A DNA stretch of 64,000 nucleotides from assembly GCA_965644295.1 (NCBI GenBank), contig CBFFRP010000125.1:124001-188000 (forward strand), given 5' to 3'. Shown in pieces: positions 11,284 through 22,827 of this stretch (position 1 is the first letter of the stretch; every line of letters starts with the position of its first letter). Origin of the DNA: Paraphysomonas bandaiensis. Lineage: Eukaryota; Chrysophyceae. Both the position numbers and the translations under genes were made by a program. The notes beneath the pieces were generated by a model. The model saw only the letters and a program-made list of their open reading frames with translations. It was not told the DNA's origin and made no database searches.

Positions 11284-12220
11284 TTACTAGATACAAATTT
11301 CCTAGAATAGCTGCAAATAGTTATCAACAACTGACGTAAAAAATATATGGACTACGTAATTTTGTGAATAGCTAATCAATTTTTAAGTAAACAGAAGAAG
11401 AATTCGTTGTAGAATAGTGAATCACTAGAATAACAAGAAACCATCATATTTAGTAGTTAATTTCTTATTGTTAGCAATAGACGTTTATCCCCATTTTGTC
11501 TCAAAAAATGCTTTTTTTGACCTGATTTGGGCTCAACAGGGCGCTCATATCAGCACCGGGCAAATATAGACATTCAACTTCAATATTCGGTTGAACAGAA
11601 GCTCACTTCTATCTTTATTATGATAATGACAGTCGCATGTACGTGATTTTATTATAGTACACAATTATAGAGAAACCACAATCATGAGCCAAATATCAAG
11701 AGCAGATCATCTAACACTCCAGGTTATATTCCATCTTTCGACTGCTGTATAAGTTCACAACGATGTCAGTGCAAGTGATCTGTCTTCATATCCAGGACTT
11801 CGAAACAACTTCAAGAATATTACAGGAGAGTTTAAGTACCATATCTGATGCTATATAGGTGGTTAGGGGCAGTGGCACCCAGTTCTTTCAGGGTTGGAGC
11901 CATATCATGCTTCTCAGGATATTGTGTGTCTCATATCATACACACATCCTTCGATAAGGTGCACTTGCAGAGGTAAAGCCTGCTGTATATAAATGTGATG
12001 ATGATGCTAATTAAGGCAATAAAAAGCCTCTCTTTCATCTTCAACTGTTTACATTTATCATCACACTTACAGTATACATATCATTCATTTGAAACTATAT
12101 GAGTTCTCATTTGTGTTATTAATGTTAATCAAGGAACATCTATTTCTTAGTACAGCAAGCATGCTACAAATAGCTATACAATCTAATATTAACTTTTCAA
12201 CGTCATGAGGATAAGCTACA
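11284..12220. other. AT-rich intergenic region
   Basis: About 0.9 kb of non-coding sequence after the SWR1-like gene, with stops in all frames and no protein-like ORF. It leads into a palindromic element and a dispersed repeat. Confidence 0.5.
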
Positions 12221-12340
12221 ATTTAACCTAGGGATAAGGAGTATCGTCCCTTGTCTAAATTTTAAAACTCGGGCTTTTCGCCCTCGTTTCAAAATTTTGA
12301 GCGCGGGACGATATAGCCTCCTTATTGCCCGTGGTTAAAT
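12221..12340. repeat. 120-bp palindromic (foldback) element
   Basis: The left end reads ATTTAACCTAGGGATAAGGA and the right end is its near-perfect reverse complement. The arms extend about 55 bp, through TATCGTCCC and AAATTTTGAAAC-like sequence, to a GC-rich centre (GGGCTTTTCGCCC). It looks like a miniature inverted-repeat element. I could not define a target duplication. Confidence 0.8.
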
Positions 12341-12396
12341 ATAACTATAAGAGTCAATGCTTAAAACATATTATAACCTACTATTTAACGCAACGA

Positions 12397-12822
12397 AGCT
12401 GCTTGTACGTCACTGCGAGCACCAAGATGCAACCACTTTCGCTCTATTACTCAAACCAAACGCAGTGAGCAAGCAGAATGTTGATATCCCTGACATCTGC
12501 TATCTTCAGGATTTTTGAGTCCTTAAGTGAACAGCCCGGATGCTTGACTTCAGCAGGCAGCCCAATACCCCGGATGCTCTTGAGGTGGGTCCATTCCCGG
12601 ATGACTGTTTATTTGTCAAGGCCCAAAGACGTCCATACAAGTGACACTTATACTAGAGTTTCTTGTACCACACACGCATTAGGCCATGCGTGGGCAGAAC
12701 AATATCTGCTGACGATATATTATATATGCGGCTCACGTTAGTTTCCCGGAAAAATATCTCCGCTACTTATCCCTCAGAACACCACGAAAAGGTGTGAGTC
12801 CGACTTTGTTTAGGGTATCATA
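12397..12822 (+). repeat. dispersed repeat R1, copy A
   Basis: Shares long stretches with 35574-35905, 61308-61710 and, reversed, with 35906-36155 and 59892-60280. Shared blocks include GAAGCTGCTTGT near the left end, GGATGCTTGACTTCAGCAGG and CAAGGCCCAAAGACGTC in the middle, and CACCACGAAAAGGTG followed by GAGTCCGACTTTG at the right end. Short ORFs inside are not conserved between copies, so it is probably a non-autonomous mobile element. Confidence 0.8.
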
Positions 12823-13450
12823 TCTATACAAGATGTTTTAGATATTACATGATACGCTATTGGTAATATGACGAGTTCACTACTATTTCTGCTGAAATCA
12901 CTCTTGTTAGTCATGATGATGTATCACCACTTCTCTTAGCCACAATACAATACGATAGCAGAATAGAGGATAAATGAACATGGAAATTTTATATGAGACT
13001 GTGCGTCTAGAAATGCAACAATGGTCAACATCAGCTCAGGAAGCATGAAAGCAGAAGAAAAGATAACATGACAGTAGATTGCTTTACCAGTTACAGTGAA
13101 TTTTTACTCAATTATAAAAATACTTACTGTAGAAAGTTATGTAAATTGATCTCACGCATAAAATTAATGGAACATGTCAGTAGTGGAAATTCCGAGAAGT
13201 ACAAATCTGAGATCTCACAGCTAAACTACAAACTTCCACTAGCAATGAAACACAAGATATCTAATACTACAAAGGAACAACTGGTGGTATATGATTTAAC
13301 TGTCAACGAAGAAAAAATGATTTCATAAACCTATAGTATCGTGGTGTCGGCATATGTTTAATCCACATATATCTGATCTACTGCACATCATTTGAGAGAG
13401 AATATCATTGTTGTGTAGGATCATGGCATATACGCGTCCTGGTGATACAC
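12823..13450. other. intergenic region; possible small last exon of the next gene
   Basis: A lysine-rich ORF of 86 codons at 13068-13328 (+) has no recognisable domain and I do not call it. On the minus strand, 13323-13380 could be a last exon of the following hypothetical gene, because a perfect GTAAGT donor sits just before that gene's apparent stop. Confidence 0.4.
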
Positions 13451-14392
13451 TTACCGTTCCTGTATATTCCAGTGATGTGAATTGGTAGGTGATCTCGGCA
13501 AACTATTGGCACACGCATAAACAGTAGTAGTAACTTCATCACCGTCGGTATAAGGCATGCCCCATTTCGCAATACATTCGTCTTCTGAAGTCCAAAGAGC
13601 CACATCAGTGAAGTCGCCCTGTCCCTTCTCCACACCGGGCTGCGCGATAACTCCCATGGGATCTGCCTTCGCACCCCCCCTCTTACGTTTCTTTTCCCCC
13701 GTTGGGGCAATGATCCCAACTACATTCATATTTACCTCCCGAGGAGATCTCTGAAAGCTGGGATAGGACATTATATAGGGTACGAGCGCATGAAGCATTG
13801 CTCCTACACTCTCGTACTCCATTTGCTTCAGCAGTCCGCGCAGGTAAAAATCCGGGAGAAAATTATGCAATTTGTTACCAAAATCTGCCACAGATTTGAC
13901 GATATTGCTTTGAAATAGGCACTGGTAATTCCCCTTTGCGATTACATCTTGAAATGTATTCGGGCGATCGAGATATATGAGAGCATATTCACATAACCAC
14001 AACGCATCCATTTCATTCCTTACATTTCTACTGAACTTTCGATTTCTCGCACCTTTAGAACCTGCACTGATCTGCACTCTGTATGATTCCGGAGAAGTCA
14101 TTGAAAGGTATTTCGGTACTAGCGTAACACCAGACACAGACACAGAGTCTGATGACTCTGATTGTGACTTCTCTGATGATGGAAACGGAGTACAACAATA
14201 CTCTGGACGAGTCAACTCAACCCATACATCAGTGTAACCAATCCCTTTACATCCGTTATTGAATATTTGAATAAGTGTTGAGTTATCTGATTCATTTAAT
14301 GGAGAGAGCATGACTTTATTCTCAGGTAGAACAACAGGCCGCATAGAGAGCATATGGCTGTTCACACCATAACTCATATGATGATTTGACAT
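13451..14392 (-). CDS. hypothetical protein
   Basis: A 313-residue ORF starting at the ATG at 14392. I do not recognise the family. It has a mixed alpha/beta composition, a Ser-rich acidic stretch (SESSDSVSVSG) near residue 85, a segment rich in aromatic residues and Asp (WLCEYALIYLDRPNTFQDV) in the middle, and a KKRKRGG cluster near residue 240 that could be a nuclear localisation signal. There is no signal peptide or membrane helix. A GTAAGT donor at 13454 lies three codons before the stop. Splicing to 13380 would replace the end with 19 other residues and a stop at 13323. The length of open frame supports a real gene; the function is unknown. Confidence 0.6.
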   Translation of the reverse strand: MSNHHMSYGVNSHMLSMRPVVLPENKVMLSPLNESDNSTLIQIFNNGCKGIGYTDVWVELTRPEYCCTPFPSSEKSQSESSDSVSVSGVTLVPKYLSMTSPESYRVQISAGSKGARNRKFSRNVRNEMDALWLCEYALIYLDRPNTFQDVIAKGNYQCLFQSNIVKSVADFGNKLHNFLPDFYLRGLLKQMEYESVGAMLHALVPYIMSYPSFQRSPREVNMNVVGIIAPTGEKKRKRGGAKADPMGVIAQPGVEKGQGDFTDVALWTSEDECIAKWGMPYTDGDEVTTTVYACANSLPRSPTNSHHWNIQER

Positions 14393-14678
14393 TCGAATAT
14401 CAATGAGATAATTAATGACATAGTTAGATATGTATATATATGTATATATATGTATATAGAAGGAGGTCGTAGACGAGATGGAGATATGACTTTAGCACTC
14501 TGCATAAGATCGTCACAGTGTCCACCTATACTCTTGGACCCTTTTATGTCCTCTAAAAATCAGGAAATCTATGGATTCATAGTGAGGAAAGCCCATTTTA
14601 TTGGAATATTTTTGGGGTTGTACAGATACAGTACGACGATGGACAAAAAAATCAGTAATGTTGTGCATAAAAAGGAAT

Positions 14679-14750
14679 GATTCCGGCCGGAATCGAACCG
14701 GCGACCTTGTCGGTGTTAACGACATGTGATAACCCCTACACCACGGAATC
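14679..14750 (-). tRNA. tRNA-Val (anticodon AAC)
   Basis: 72 nt without intron. The acceptor stem pairs GATTCCG with CGGAATC. The D arm reads GGTGTAGGGGTTATCAC. The anticodon stem TGTCG/CGACA encloses the loop TTAACAC, giving anticodon AAC. The T arm is GCCGG-TTCGATT-CCGGC. All stems pair, and the A and B box promoters are intact. The flanking 14393-14678 and 14751-14971 segments are AT-rich with no other gene. Confidence 0.95.
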
Positions 14751-14971
14751 ACTTGTTGTAGATGATATTATCTATTTTTTAACATAATATATAATTTAAA
14801 ATATTTACAAACCGGCTTGTATGTTCATGATGATCTCAAGCAAGGAGTGACCATGTGCTGTCACTAATCTATTGGCTTATTATTTAAACTAAGAATAGTA
14901 TATTCCCTGACACATACTTGTCAACTTGATCTAGTTAGCTCCACATTAATACCTTTATACTATCCATCTAG

Positions 14972-15867
14972 ATGTTTCTTTGGGATTGGTGGTATAACGT
15001 ACTAGCTGCTCTTGGTATGATACAGATATCGTTCATTGTAATGATCTCATAGCTTATCGTTCCTCCTCTATAGGGTTGTATCACAAGAGTGCCAAGATTC
15101 TCTTTCTAGGTCTTGATAATGCTGGGAAAACTACAATGCTTCATATGCTTAAAGAAGGCCGAGTTGCGGTTCACAATCCCACCTTACATCCAAGTACGCC
15201 ATCTGCATATAAATCCGGCTGATACATGTAATTAATACTCTCATATTACAGACCAAGATGAGTTGATAATTGGAAAGATTAGATTTAATACTTTTGATCT
15301 GGGGGGACACGAAATTGGTGAATTTTTCAAAGTGCATGTTTATACGATAACAGTTATTGTTTTAGCTCGCAAGCTCTGGCGTGATTACTTCGCCGCTGGT
15401 GTGGATGGTGTTGTGTTTATAGTTGATGCAGTGGATCGTGATCGTTTTCCTGAGGCGAAGCGTGAACTGGATGTAAAATCTCATATTCGATATCCATGAC
15501 CTTTCTAAGGTATTCTTCCTCAGGCACTACTGACCTCACAGGAGCTTGCGAATGTCCCCTTTCTAATATTAGGAAACAAGATTGACCTTGGTCGGGCAGC
15601 CTCAGAGGAGGACCTAAGATATCAGTTGGGATTGTTTGAGACATACGGAAAGGAGGTTTGTAAATGCGCTGTGCGATTGTGATATGGTGTTCTTACCGCT
15701 GATGTGTAGACCAAGGGGGAAAGGGATGCTAACGTGAGACCAATTGAATTGTACATGTGCTCCGTTGTCAGGAGAATGGGTTACGGTGATGGTACGTATG
15801 CTAGACTGCTCGTTTCTCTTGCGTAATGGGTAAATTAGGATTTAAGTGGCTTGCGCAATTTCTCTAG
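14972..15867 (+). CDS. SAR1: Sar1 small GTPase (COPII coat)
   Basis: Seven exons: 14972-15014, 15074-15193, 15252-15317, 15366-15472, 15524-15655, 15710-15791, 15839-15867; 192 residues. The N-terminus [16 protein letters not shown] is the membrane-inserting amphipathic helix typical of Sar1. Motifs seen are GLDNAGKTT (P-loop), the switch I region HNPTLHPNQDEL, DLGGHE (switch II), NKID (guanine specificity), and the C-terminus GFKWLAQFL. The length equals that of the family. Sar1 starts COPII coat assembly at ER exit sites by recruiting Sec23/Sec24. Introns are 48-59 bp. Confidence 0.97.
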
Positions 15868-16647
15868 GACTTTCGACCACTTCTACCGTCATGTATCCAA
15901 GTAAACTGCCGATAAAAATTCTCGGAAGTTTGTTTTGATTACAGCAATCCTCTGAACGACGTGGTTTTGTATTTTATGCATCGTTAACTTAGCTACACGT
16001 TAATGTGGGAGAGTTGCTTCATAATCTAATATGTACTTTAACTAATTTTGCAAGCCATTGTCCCAGGAACCTTCCTTTACTAAAATAACAAGTAGCCTAA
16101 ATGCGAAAGAAGGGAAGAAATATTTCTAGACCCACCTGACATACGCCATACAACTCAGTTTCTGTCATGATATGCATATGCTGCTGCAAAGAAACGGAAT
16201 CAATGAAAACGAAAGCGATGGCTTTCAGATGCAAGGAGATATTTTTTAAAATACGATTGTCACGTGTGAATATAGTCACAAAGGAAGTAAATTCAGTTAC
16301 TGATGTATGTATGTCTATAGTCTATATAAGATATTTATGGATCTAGGATTGACTGGTGAGTAAATGATAAACAGATGTTCACCAAACGTTACATGAATAT
16401 GTTGTGAGCAACAAAGCAAGGTTAAGATTGACGTGTTGAGCAAGGTTAACTTCAGTGTGATGTCCAATTTTAACAACCTACAAGGAACATAGCGTCTTAG
16501 TCACGCAGATTGGATTCCAATTTCACGCTTAATCACAGAAAACAAGGGGAAGAATGCGCCTAAACAAAGTGATGTATACGGCATTCATTCGTACCAACTT
16601 AACTACACGTATCGAAAACCTATCACATTTACTCTATGAAGCAATAT
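15868..16647. other. convergent intergenic region with dispersed repeat
   Basis: Non-coding. The part at about 16275-16490 shares diverged blocks with 22200-22470: AAATTCAGTTACTGATG, then ACAGATGTTCAC, GTTACATGAATATGTTGT, GAGCAAGG and AATGTCCAATT-like stretches in the same order. This is an old dispersed repeat pair of unknown type. Confidence 0.6.
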
Positions 16648-18208
16648 CTAGTCTGATTTCAATACGTTCTCCTTTGTTCGCTGGGACAGAACTTCCATCG
16701 ACAACCTACAGAAAAACATAAGTTAAGGGTACTCAAAGATATAGGCAATCTACGTACTTAGATACAGAAGACACAAGCTGAATAAACAATAGGCCTTGCT
16801 TTGCTGCAACGCAGAGAAGGCAAATGATGACCACAGGCCACTTTGCAGTGTGAATTACGTCTCCCGCATATGCCAACAGGCCAGCCCCGGTGTCCTGCAA
16901 ACCGTGCGTCCGGCTCAGAAACACACTGTCATATAGATTCCCATTCTCCCCACTGACACTGATTATATACAAGTGTTACACCATATAAATAAGCCGAATT
17001 AGATTTGGAAGTGTATCACATTTTTCACGACATACACGGGAAATACCTGGAGTATATAACGAGCATGCCCACTTCACCCAGTATAGTGATCACCGAATAC
17101 AGGGGAAGAGACTGAGCCTTCAGAAAATCCACCGCATCATGTTCCGCATCGTGCACATCCGATACAACAGCCTCCAGCCCTCTCTACATAAATTCCCAGA
17201 TTAACAAAATAAGGCGCAATGGAAGAGGTGCTACATGAGTAAGGAGCCGCATCCAGTGGGCCGCGACATCTAGAACACACACAGTTGCTAGAATGGCACA
17301 AGTAGCCCCTTGATGGTTCGGTTTGTGTGTACATGAAGCACTAAGTAGAGACACTACGGAGGCCAAGCATATGCCAAAGGTGCTGAGTCGGTCCGACACT
17401 GAGCTGATAGCACCGGAGACAATATCTAGTCGATCATAGTGCCCATGCAGCCACGAACACAAGAGTCTGCTAGAACGTTAATGTCGAAAAAAACACACAC
17501 ATGCAATGCACATAATTGTCACCTTGAGAAAAAATCGAACGCCATTGCTAACAGGAAGCAGTCGACTACCTCTGAGTGAAAGTTATAGCAGCCAACGACA
17601 ATCATAAGCGCCAGGAAAAAGAGCCGCAGATAGCAGCAAAGTGCAATAGCCCGCAGAAAAATAAGGTATTTCGGATGATTACTAGACACTGTTTCAATTA
17701 CAGGTGCATTCTTTCCCTTTTGTGAGCATGACGAGATCTTTACTCCGTTCGCGTTAAACAAGTACACCGTATCGCCATCTGAGTATTAGCATTTAAAACA
17801 ATGACAAATGCGAAAACACAATACACACCACCTACCATTATTCAAAATCTCTTTCTTTCGCAAACTACCATCATTATTAGTCCATAGCAAGTAGGGATCG
17901 TCACATACGGGCGAGTGTTTCATTCGACCGGGGCATGTATATATTCTAACAAACGACAATTTTTCCATGCGAAAATCATCCGGGAAGGTAAACACATGGT
18001 TTTTGTGGAAGTCGCTGACAGAGTATCCCCGCATGCTGATGGAATGCCCGCATGGATTGTAGACAGTGATGTGCTCCTCTAGTAGATCTATGCTAGAGAC
18101 AAAAGGCAGGGATTGAGGCGAAAAATAAGACACCAGAGCGCTGTGTTTCTGTGGCATGAACTGCAGAAGAGCATAGTAGTCGGTGGAGGATCGAAGGGTA
18201 TCGACCAT
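16648..18208 (-). CDS. lamin-tail domain fused to phosphatidylinositol synthase-like membrane protein
   Basis: Exons on the minus strand: 18208-17836, 17778-17523, 17469-17235, 17183-17047, 16958-16758, 16705-16648; 419 residues. Residues about 30-125 look like a lamin-tail domain: GYSVSDFHKNHVFTFPDDF, then LLWTNNDGSLRKKE and DGDTVYLFNANG. The rest is a multi-pass membrane domain resembling CDP-alcohol phosphatidyltransferases of the PI synthase type: FLRAIALCCYLR, then LLAMAFDFFSSR where PIS has LDaFDGxxAR, SDRLSTFG where PIS has LDmxtDRxsT, LDVAAHWMRL (PIS LDISSHW), and KQGLLFIQLVSS near the end. The Gly of the DG motif is replaced and the third and fourth Asp spacing is altered, so activity is doubtful. 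The last small exon and the acceptor at 17469 are less certain. Lamin-tail assignment is moderately sure; PIS ancestry rests on the pattern above. Confidence 0.65.
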
Positions 18209-18697
18209 TGTGTTGGTATAATAGTATGTGAATGGAAAGATTGAGGTGAAACATTTATGCATGAGGTATATTTGCATACATACATGTAGGTGCTGCACAT
18301 ACTGACATACTGGCTGTACATGTTGGCGTGCAGATATACAGCAGGCCAGATACGCCAATATAGATACACACACCCGAGTGTAGAGTACATACTACTTCGT
18401 ATATACCAGCCTACAGCATATCTACGATTCACGATATACAGCAGTATATACTCTGTACAGCTGTATACGGGGTACGGTTGTCTTTCGGACACTGGCCGTG
18501 CTATCCTCCTATCAACTATACATCTATTGGTGGAGGATGCGTATGTGATAGTTGCCTGTACATGGCTGTATTCGAGTGTATACCATAGAGGTATATATAT
18601 ACAGAGTCTGTGTGTGTGAATGGATGTGTGTATATGGTTGGTAACATTCATTCCACATAATTCACATTACGTGTATGCAACCCCAGAACACCTCACA
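18209..18697. other. divergent promoter region
   Basis: 489 bp between the start codons of the PIS-like gene and KRI1. It is rich in TATATACA-like stretches and short palindromic GTATATAC motifs. The ORFs on both strands here have no protein-like features. Confidence 0.5.
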
Positions 18698-21055
18698 ATG
18701 CTAAGCGATAGTGAAGATAACTCCTCAGACGACAATCAGGAGCTGGGCATCCGAATTAACGAGAAATTTGCCCAAAAATATGAGAAAGAGAAAAGATTTC
18801 AAGAATTACAGAGAAATAAAGATCTCCTTCTACAGGACGAAGACGACGAGGAATCCTCAGAATCAGAGAGCGAAGATGACGATGCAGTTGCATTATCGAC
18901 ATCATTGGATTTAGAGGTGATGTGTGAGTGCATATATGTAGCTTGTGTTTTATGGGGATTCAGATTATGAAAACTCTCGCAAGTATTCGCAAAAAAGACC
19001 CCAAAATATACGATAAGTCAGTGAAATGGTACTCAGAGGAAAACGACGAAGAGGGTGGAGATTCAAGTTCAGAAGATATGAAGAGCTCGAAAAAGAAGAA
19101 GACCTTCAAGGATGTTGTGAGAGAACAGTTACTGGAAGGTGATGTGGGAGAGGACGAGAGTAATTCCCACAACCCCGCCAACCGCTCGCGAGAGGTGTCA
19201 AAATCAACTCTTCTGTATGATAAAGAACAGGAGTCTTTGCGTAGCAACTTTTTGAAATCAGTGGCGGCAGACAGCGATAGCGAGGCCAGTGACAATGAAG
19301 AGGAGCTGCTCACAGTTAAGCGGAAGGATCCTGCTGAAGTTGCACGGGAAGAAGAAGAGTTGAAGAAAGCCATTGAGGAGCTGGAGGAGATCAGCAAGAA
19401 AGAAGAGGCGGCTAAAGTCGAGGAAGAATTGTTTTTGGCCAACTACATGAAGCAGAAGAAGTGGATAGATTCCACTGCCAGCGCAGTTCGAAATGCTAAG
19501 AACTTGACAATTGAGCAGGAAGACGAGATCTTGGATCTCGAAGAAGATGAACAGGAGTTGGACGAAGTAGACAAGTTTGAGAGTAAGTATAACTTCAGGT
19601 TTGAGGAGCTTCAGGAGGCAGAAGCAGAGGGTAAGAGTTCACTTTGCGTACACCTTGTTACACAATACATGTAGAATTGTGAGCGGAGACATGATATATT
19701 TTGATATTGACCATAATTTGTTTTGCGTTCTTAGATTGTGTTTGGTCACGTGTGGTGAATATATGTTTAGGTCGTGCTGTGGAAGTGGTGGGACACTCTC
19801 GTCACATTGAGGGCTCTCTTCGGCGCGTAGATGACACCCGTAAGAAGCAGAGGGAAGCCCGCAAGGAAAGGAAGGTAAATACATCTGTACTGAAAATAGA
19901 CGTACTATGTAAACATGGAAGAGGGTACATGTTGTTGAAATATATTTATGTAAGGCTCTGCTAATGTATTATGTGTAGGAAAAGGAGAAGCGGCAGAAGG
20001 AGGCCGAGCTGCGGCGCTTGAAGAACCTGAAGAGGCAGGAGGTAATAGAGCGCATCACTGTCACTAATACTTATATGTGTGGTACTACACCAGTGGTAAT
20101 ACTGATATGCTACAGTAACTTTTGATGAGCATGAATTTGTTGATTTTCATTCTCTATACTGCAGCTGGAAGAGCGATTGGGTGAGATCGCACAGGTGGGA
20201 GGTAAAGGAGTAGAGGGTCTGGATGCGAGCATACTGGATGAGGAATGGGACCCAGAGAAGTATGAGCAGCAAATGGCCGAGCGTTTCGGAGAGGACTATT
20301 ATGACCAAGAAGACGAGGATTTTGCCCCACCAGAGGAAGGTGATGACCTCCTTTTAGGGGATGAGGATTATGGTGAGGACTATGGTGACGATGGTAATGA
20401 GGATGACGAGAACTATGGCGAGAACTATGGCGATGAGGAACAAGGAGTGTCTGGGCAAGACGCGAACTCTCTGTATGAGCTGGACTACGAGGACATCGTT
20501 GCGGGTATTCCCTGTAGGTTCAAATATCGCCAAGTGCCTGTCGAAGACTATGGACTGTCGGTTGAGGACATATTGGAGGCTGAGGACTCCGAGCTCAACC
20601 GTTATGTGGGTCTAAAGAATGTGGTTGGGTACAAGAAGGCTTCGTCTGACAGGCAGTTAGAAAAGCAGAAGAAGTTGGCGAGGAAGCGCAAGCAGCTTCG
20701 AAAGGCCATCGAGGAGCGGAGACAAAGAGAAGAAGCGGCCGTGGAAAAGAAGCCTAAGCCAGAACCGCAACCTGAGCCAACTGTGGAGAAGGACGAGGCA
20801 GAAAAGACGGGTCATAGACGCAAGAGACGAAAGAAGAAGAAAACTGAGGATGCCAATTCGTCTGGCCCTGATGGCCCTGTAAAGATACTCCCCGCTGAGC
20901 AAGTATCAGAGCCTGCTAGTCAAACACACGCAAATAGTGAATCCTCTACTACTGCAACCATAGACAAGAAGAAAAAGAAAAAGAAACATAATAGCGGCAA
21001 TAATACGACCGAACCAGTTAGTGCCAAGAAAAGACGTTTGGATCTGTATGCGTAG
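18698..21055 (+). CDS. KRI1: KRI1-like ribosome biogenesis protein
   Basis: Exons 18698-18916, 18964-19630, 19771-19874, 19979-20041, 20165-21055; 647 residues. The N-terminus has INEKFAQKYEKEKRFQELQR followed by acidic Ser/Glu/Asp runs. The middle has IRKKDPKIYD and a long charged coiled coil. The C-terminal hallmark of KRI1 is at about 455-505: LDYEDIVAGIPCRFKYRQV, EDYGLSVEDILEAEDSELN. It ends with Lys-rich tracts, likely nucleolar signals. KRI1 works in the nucleolus in 40S subunit assembly, in yeast with KRR1. The third intron (19631-19770, 140 bp) is longer than most here. Its acceptor was chosen because it restores the conserved RAVEVVGHSRHIEGSLRRVD. Confidence 0.93.
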
Positions 21056-21741
21056 TACAACATAGATCATGGTTCCAGTTAAGACATAACGTTCGTGTGC
21101 TGTGTCATTAGCCGCTGTAATTTATAATTTAAATTAATACTTTGATACAGTAGTTCTTTGGCCAGTTTATATTCACTATGTCTTATATTTGAATTATACC
21201 AATGCCTTGAGAAAGGTGGAGATTGTATTCTCAACAAGAAAAGGCTGATAAGAGTCGATATATCACACGAATGTAGTAACAATATTATTTTCAAGGTGCA
21301 TTCTTTCATATAGAAACCTGGATGCTAGATGCAACTTACGTATACAATGAAATAACAGAGACTATGCATACAGATAAGTGATCACACAAGATACAGTAAA
21401 TACGATTAATTTTAGTGATTGGGTATTTATGTTATGCCATTTATTTTACTCCTATATTTACAATTTCAATAATTCTAATTCACTTATACACAGGTTACAT
21501 TAGAATGTGGAATATATTCTAGTTTCTAGTATATTCAGTGTGTCACTTGAAGACAATGTACGAGAATACAGTGAAATATTGTGATGTACAAATGCTGTGA
21601 TGATATTGAGAAACTGAAATAGTTTGATCTTTCAAGATATGTTTAGAAACAAGAGGTTCATATATATGTACGAGATTATGCGTGGAACAAAATGAGATTG
21701 TGTTGTTTGTCACATTTCGTGTAAATCTATCTAGTCTAACG

Positions 21742-21848
21742 CAGGGATAGGGAACAATGTATTGTATTGCAATAGTATTGTAGGGCCAGTTTAAAAACTC
21801 CATCAATACATCTAACAATAGTATTGCAATAATTTTTTCCTATCCCTG
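21742..21848. mobile_element. 107-bp hAT-type MITE with 8-bp target duplication
   Basis: The ends are CAGGGATAGG and its reverse complement CCTATCCCTG. Inner arms containing TATTGCAATAGTATTG also pair. The 8 bp GTCTAACG occurs at 21734-21741 and again at 21849-21856, directly flanking the element. Terminal CAGGG and an 8-bp duplication are typical of hAT transposons, and the element is too short to encode anything. Confidence 0.88.
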
Positions 21849-22199
21849 GTCTAACGACATAATTCTCTCTGAGATCTAGTTAAGAATGAGCAATTTCCAA
21901 CAGGCTAATTTGTTTACAGATCTTCTATATAATTTATTTAAAGTACATCACATGTCAACATAAAGTTCTGTAAATGAAGTACTCTACAGCTATCTACTGT
22001 CTACTATCTATTATCTACATCACTGGTAGAGTTAATGATACTTAGCAGCTTTGATTTATAATTGTATATCATATACTTCTACTGGAAAAAAAGTGCGAAA
22101 CTGGGAATTGTGATTTGATATAGGTTGTGCGATTGAAGTGAGTTAATAGCGTGCAATGTGCAATAGGTGAAATCAACTCATAGGTGTAACGGGTGATTA

Positions 22200-22470
22200 T
22201 AGTTACGAAATAAATTCAGTTACTGATGTGAGACTATGCAAGATAGTATAAGAAATAGCAGATAGCGGATATAGAAGTGACTGGTGAACATGTGAACATA
22301 TGATAAAGAGATGTTTCTGAGAACAGATGTTCACTAGATGTTACATGAATATGTTGTAAAGTGTTGAGATTAATGATTATAATTCTTACTTGAAAGTACA
22401 TTATGTGCGGCAAAATAAGGCTTACGTGTAGAGCAAGGCTAACATTTGTGTAATGTCCAATTCTAACACT
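22200..22470. repeat. diverged dispersed repeat, second copy
   Basis: Matches 16275-16490 in order and orientation, with insertions and deletions. Shared blocks include AAATTCAGTTACTGATG, ACAGATGTTCAC, TACATGAATATGTTGT and TAATGTCCAATT. No coding capacity is seen. Confidence 0.6.
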
Positions 22471-22827
22471 GTAGACCACACCCGATAAAGTGAGCTGGTG
22501 TTGGTCAAACAAGACTGGCCACGTAAGTAATAAATCTTTGTGTCCATGACCAATCAATCCACGAAAGTGTAGTCAATTGCTAATAAATATTATGACTTTT
22601 ATTGCTAATTTTAAATATTATATAGAAATATTGGGTATACATCACGAACAATAGAGCAAATTCCTTAACCTAAATTTCACTGATTATGAACCTGTAATGT
22701 GCCTTCTGTCCTTGTGTTTTGATGTTAGGTTGCGTCCTTCATAACTATTTATAACGTAATAGAATTCGCTCTGCGATAAAAAAGAGAGTGGCTCTGCTTA
22801 TACAGTTACAATTGCAATGAGAAGCTA

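Larger units (their letters stand above)
21056..22827. other. AT-rich intergenic region with MITE and dispersed repeat
   Basis: About 1.8 kb between the convergent KRI1 and uL23 genes. It contains the hAT-type MITE at 21742-21848 and the second copy of a diverged dispersed repeat at 22200-22470. Nothing else looks coding. Confidence 0.6.

Noticed and set aside
13068-13328. 86-codon Lys-rich ORF
   Set aside because: No domain, no splice-supported extension and ordinary AT-rich composition; not enough to call a gene.
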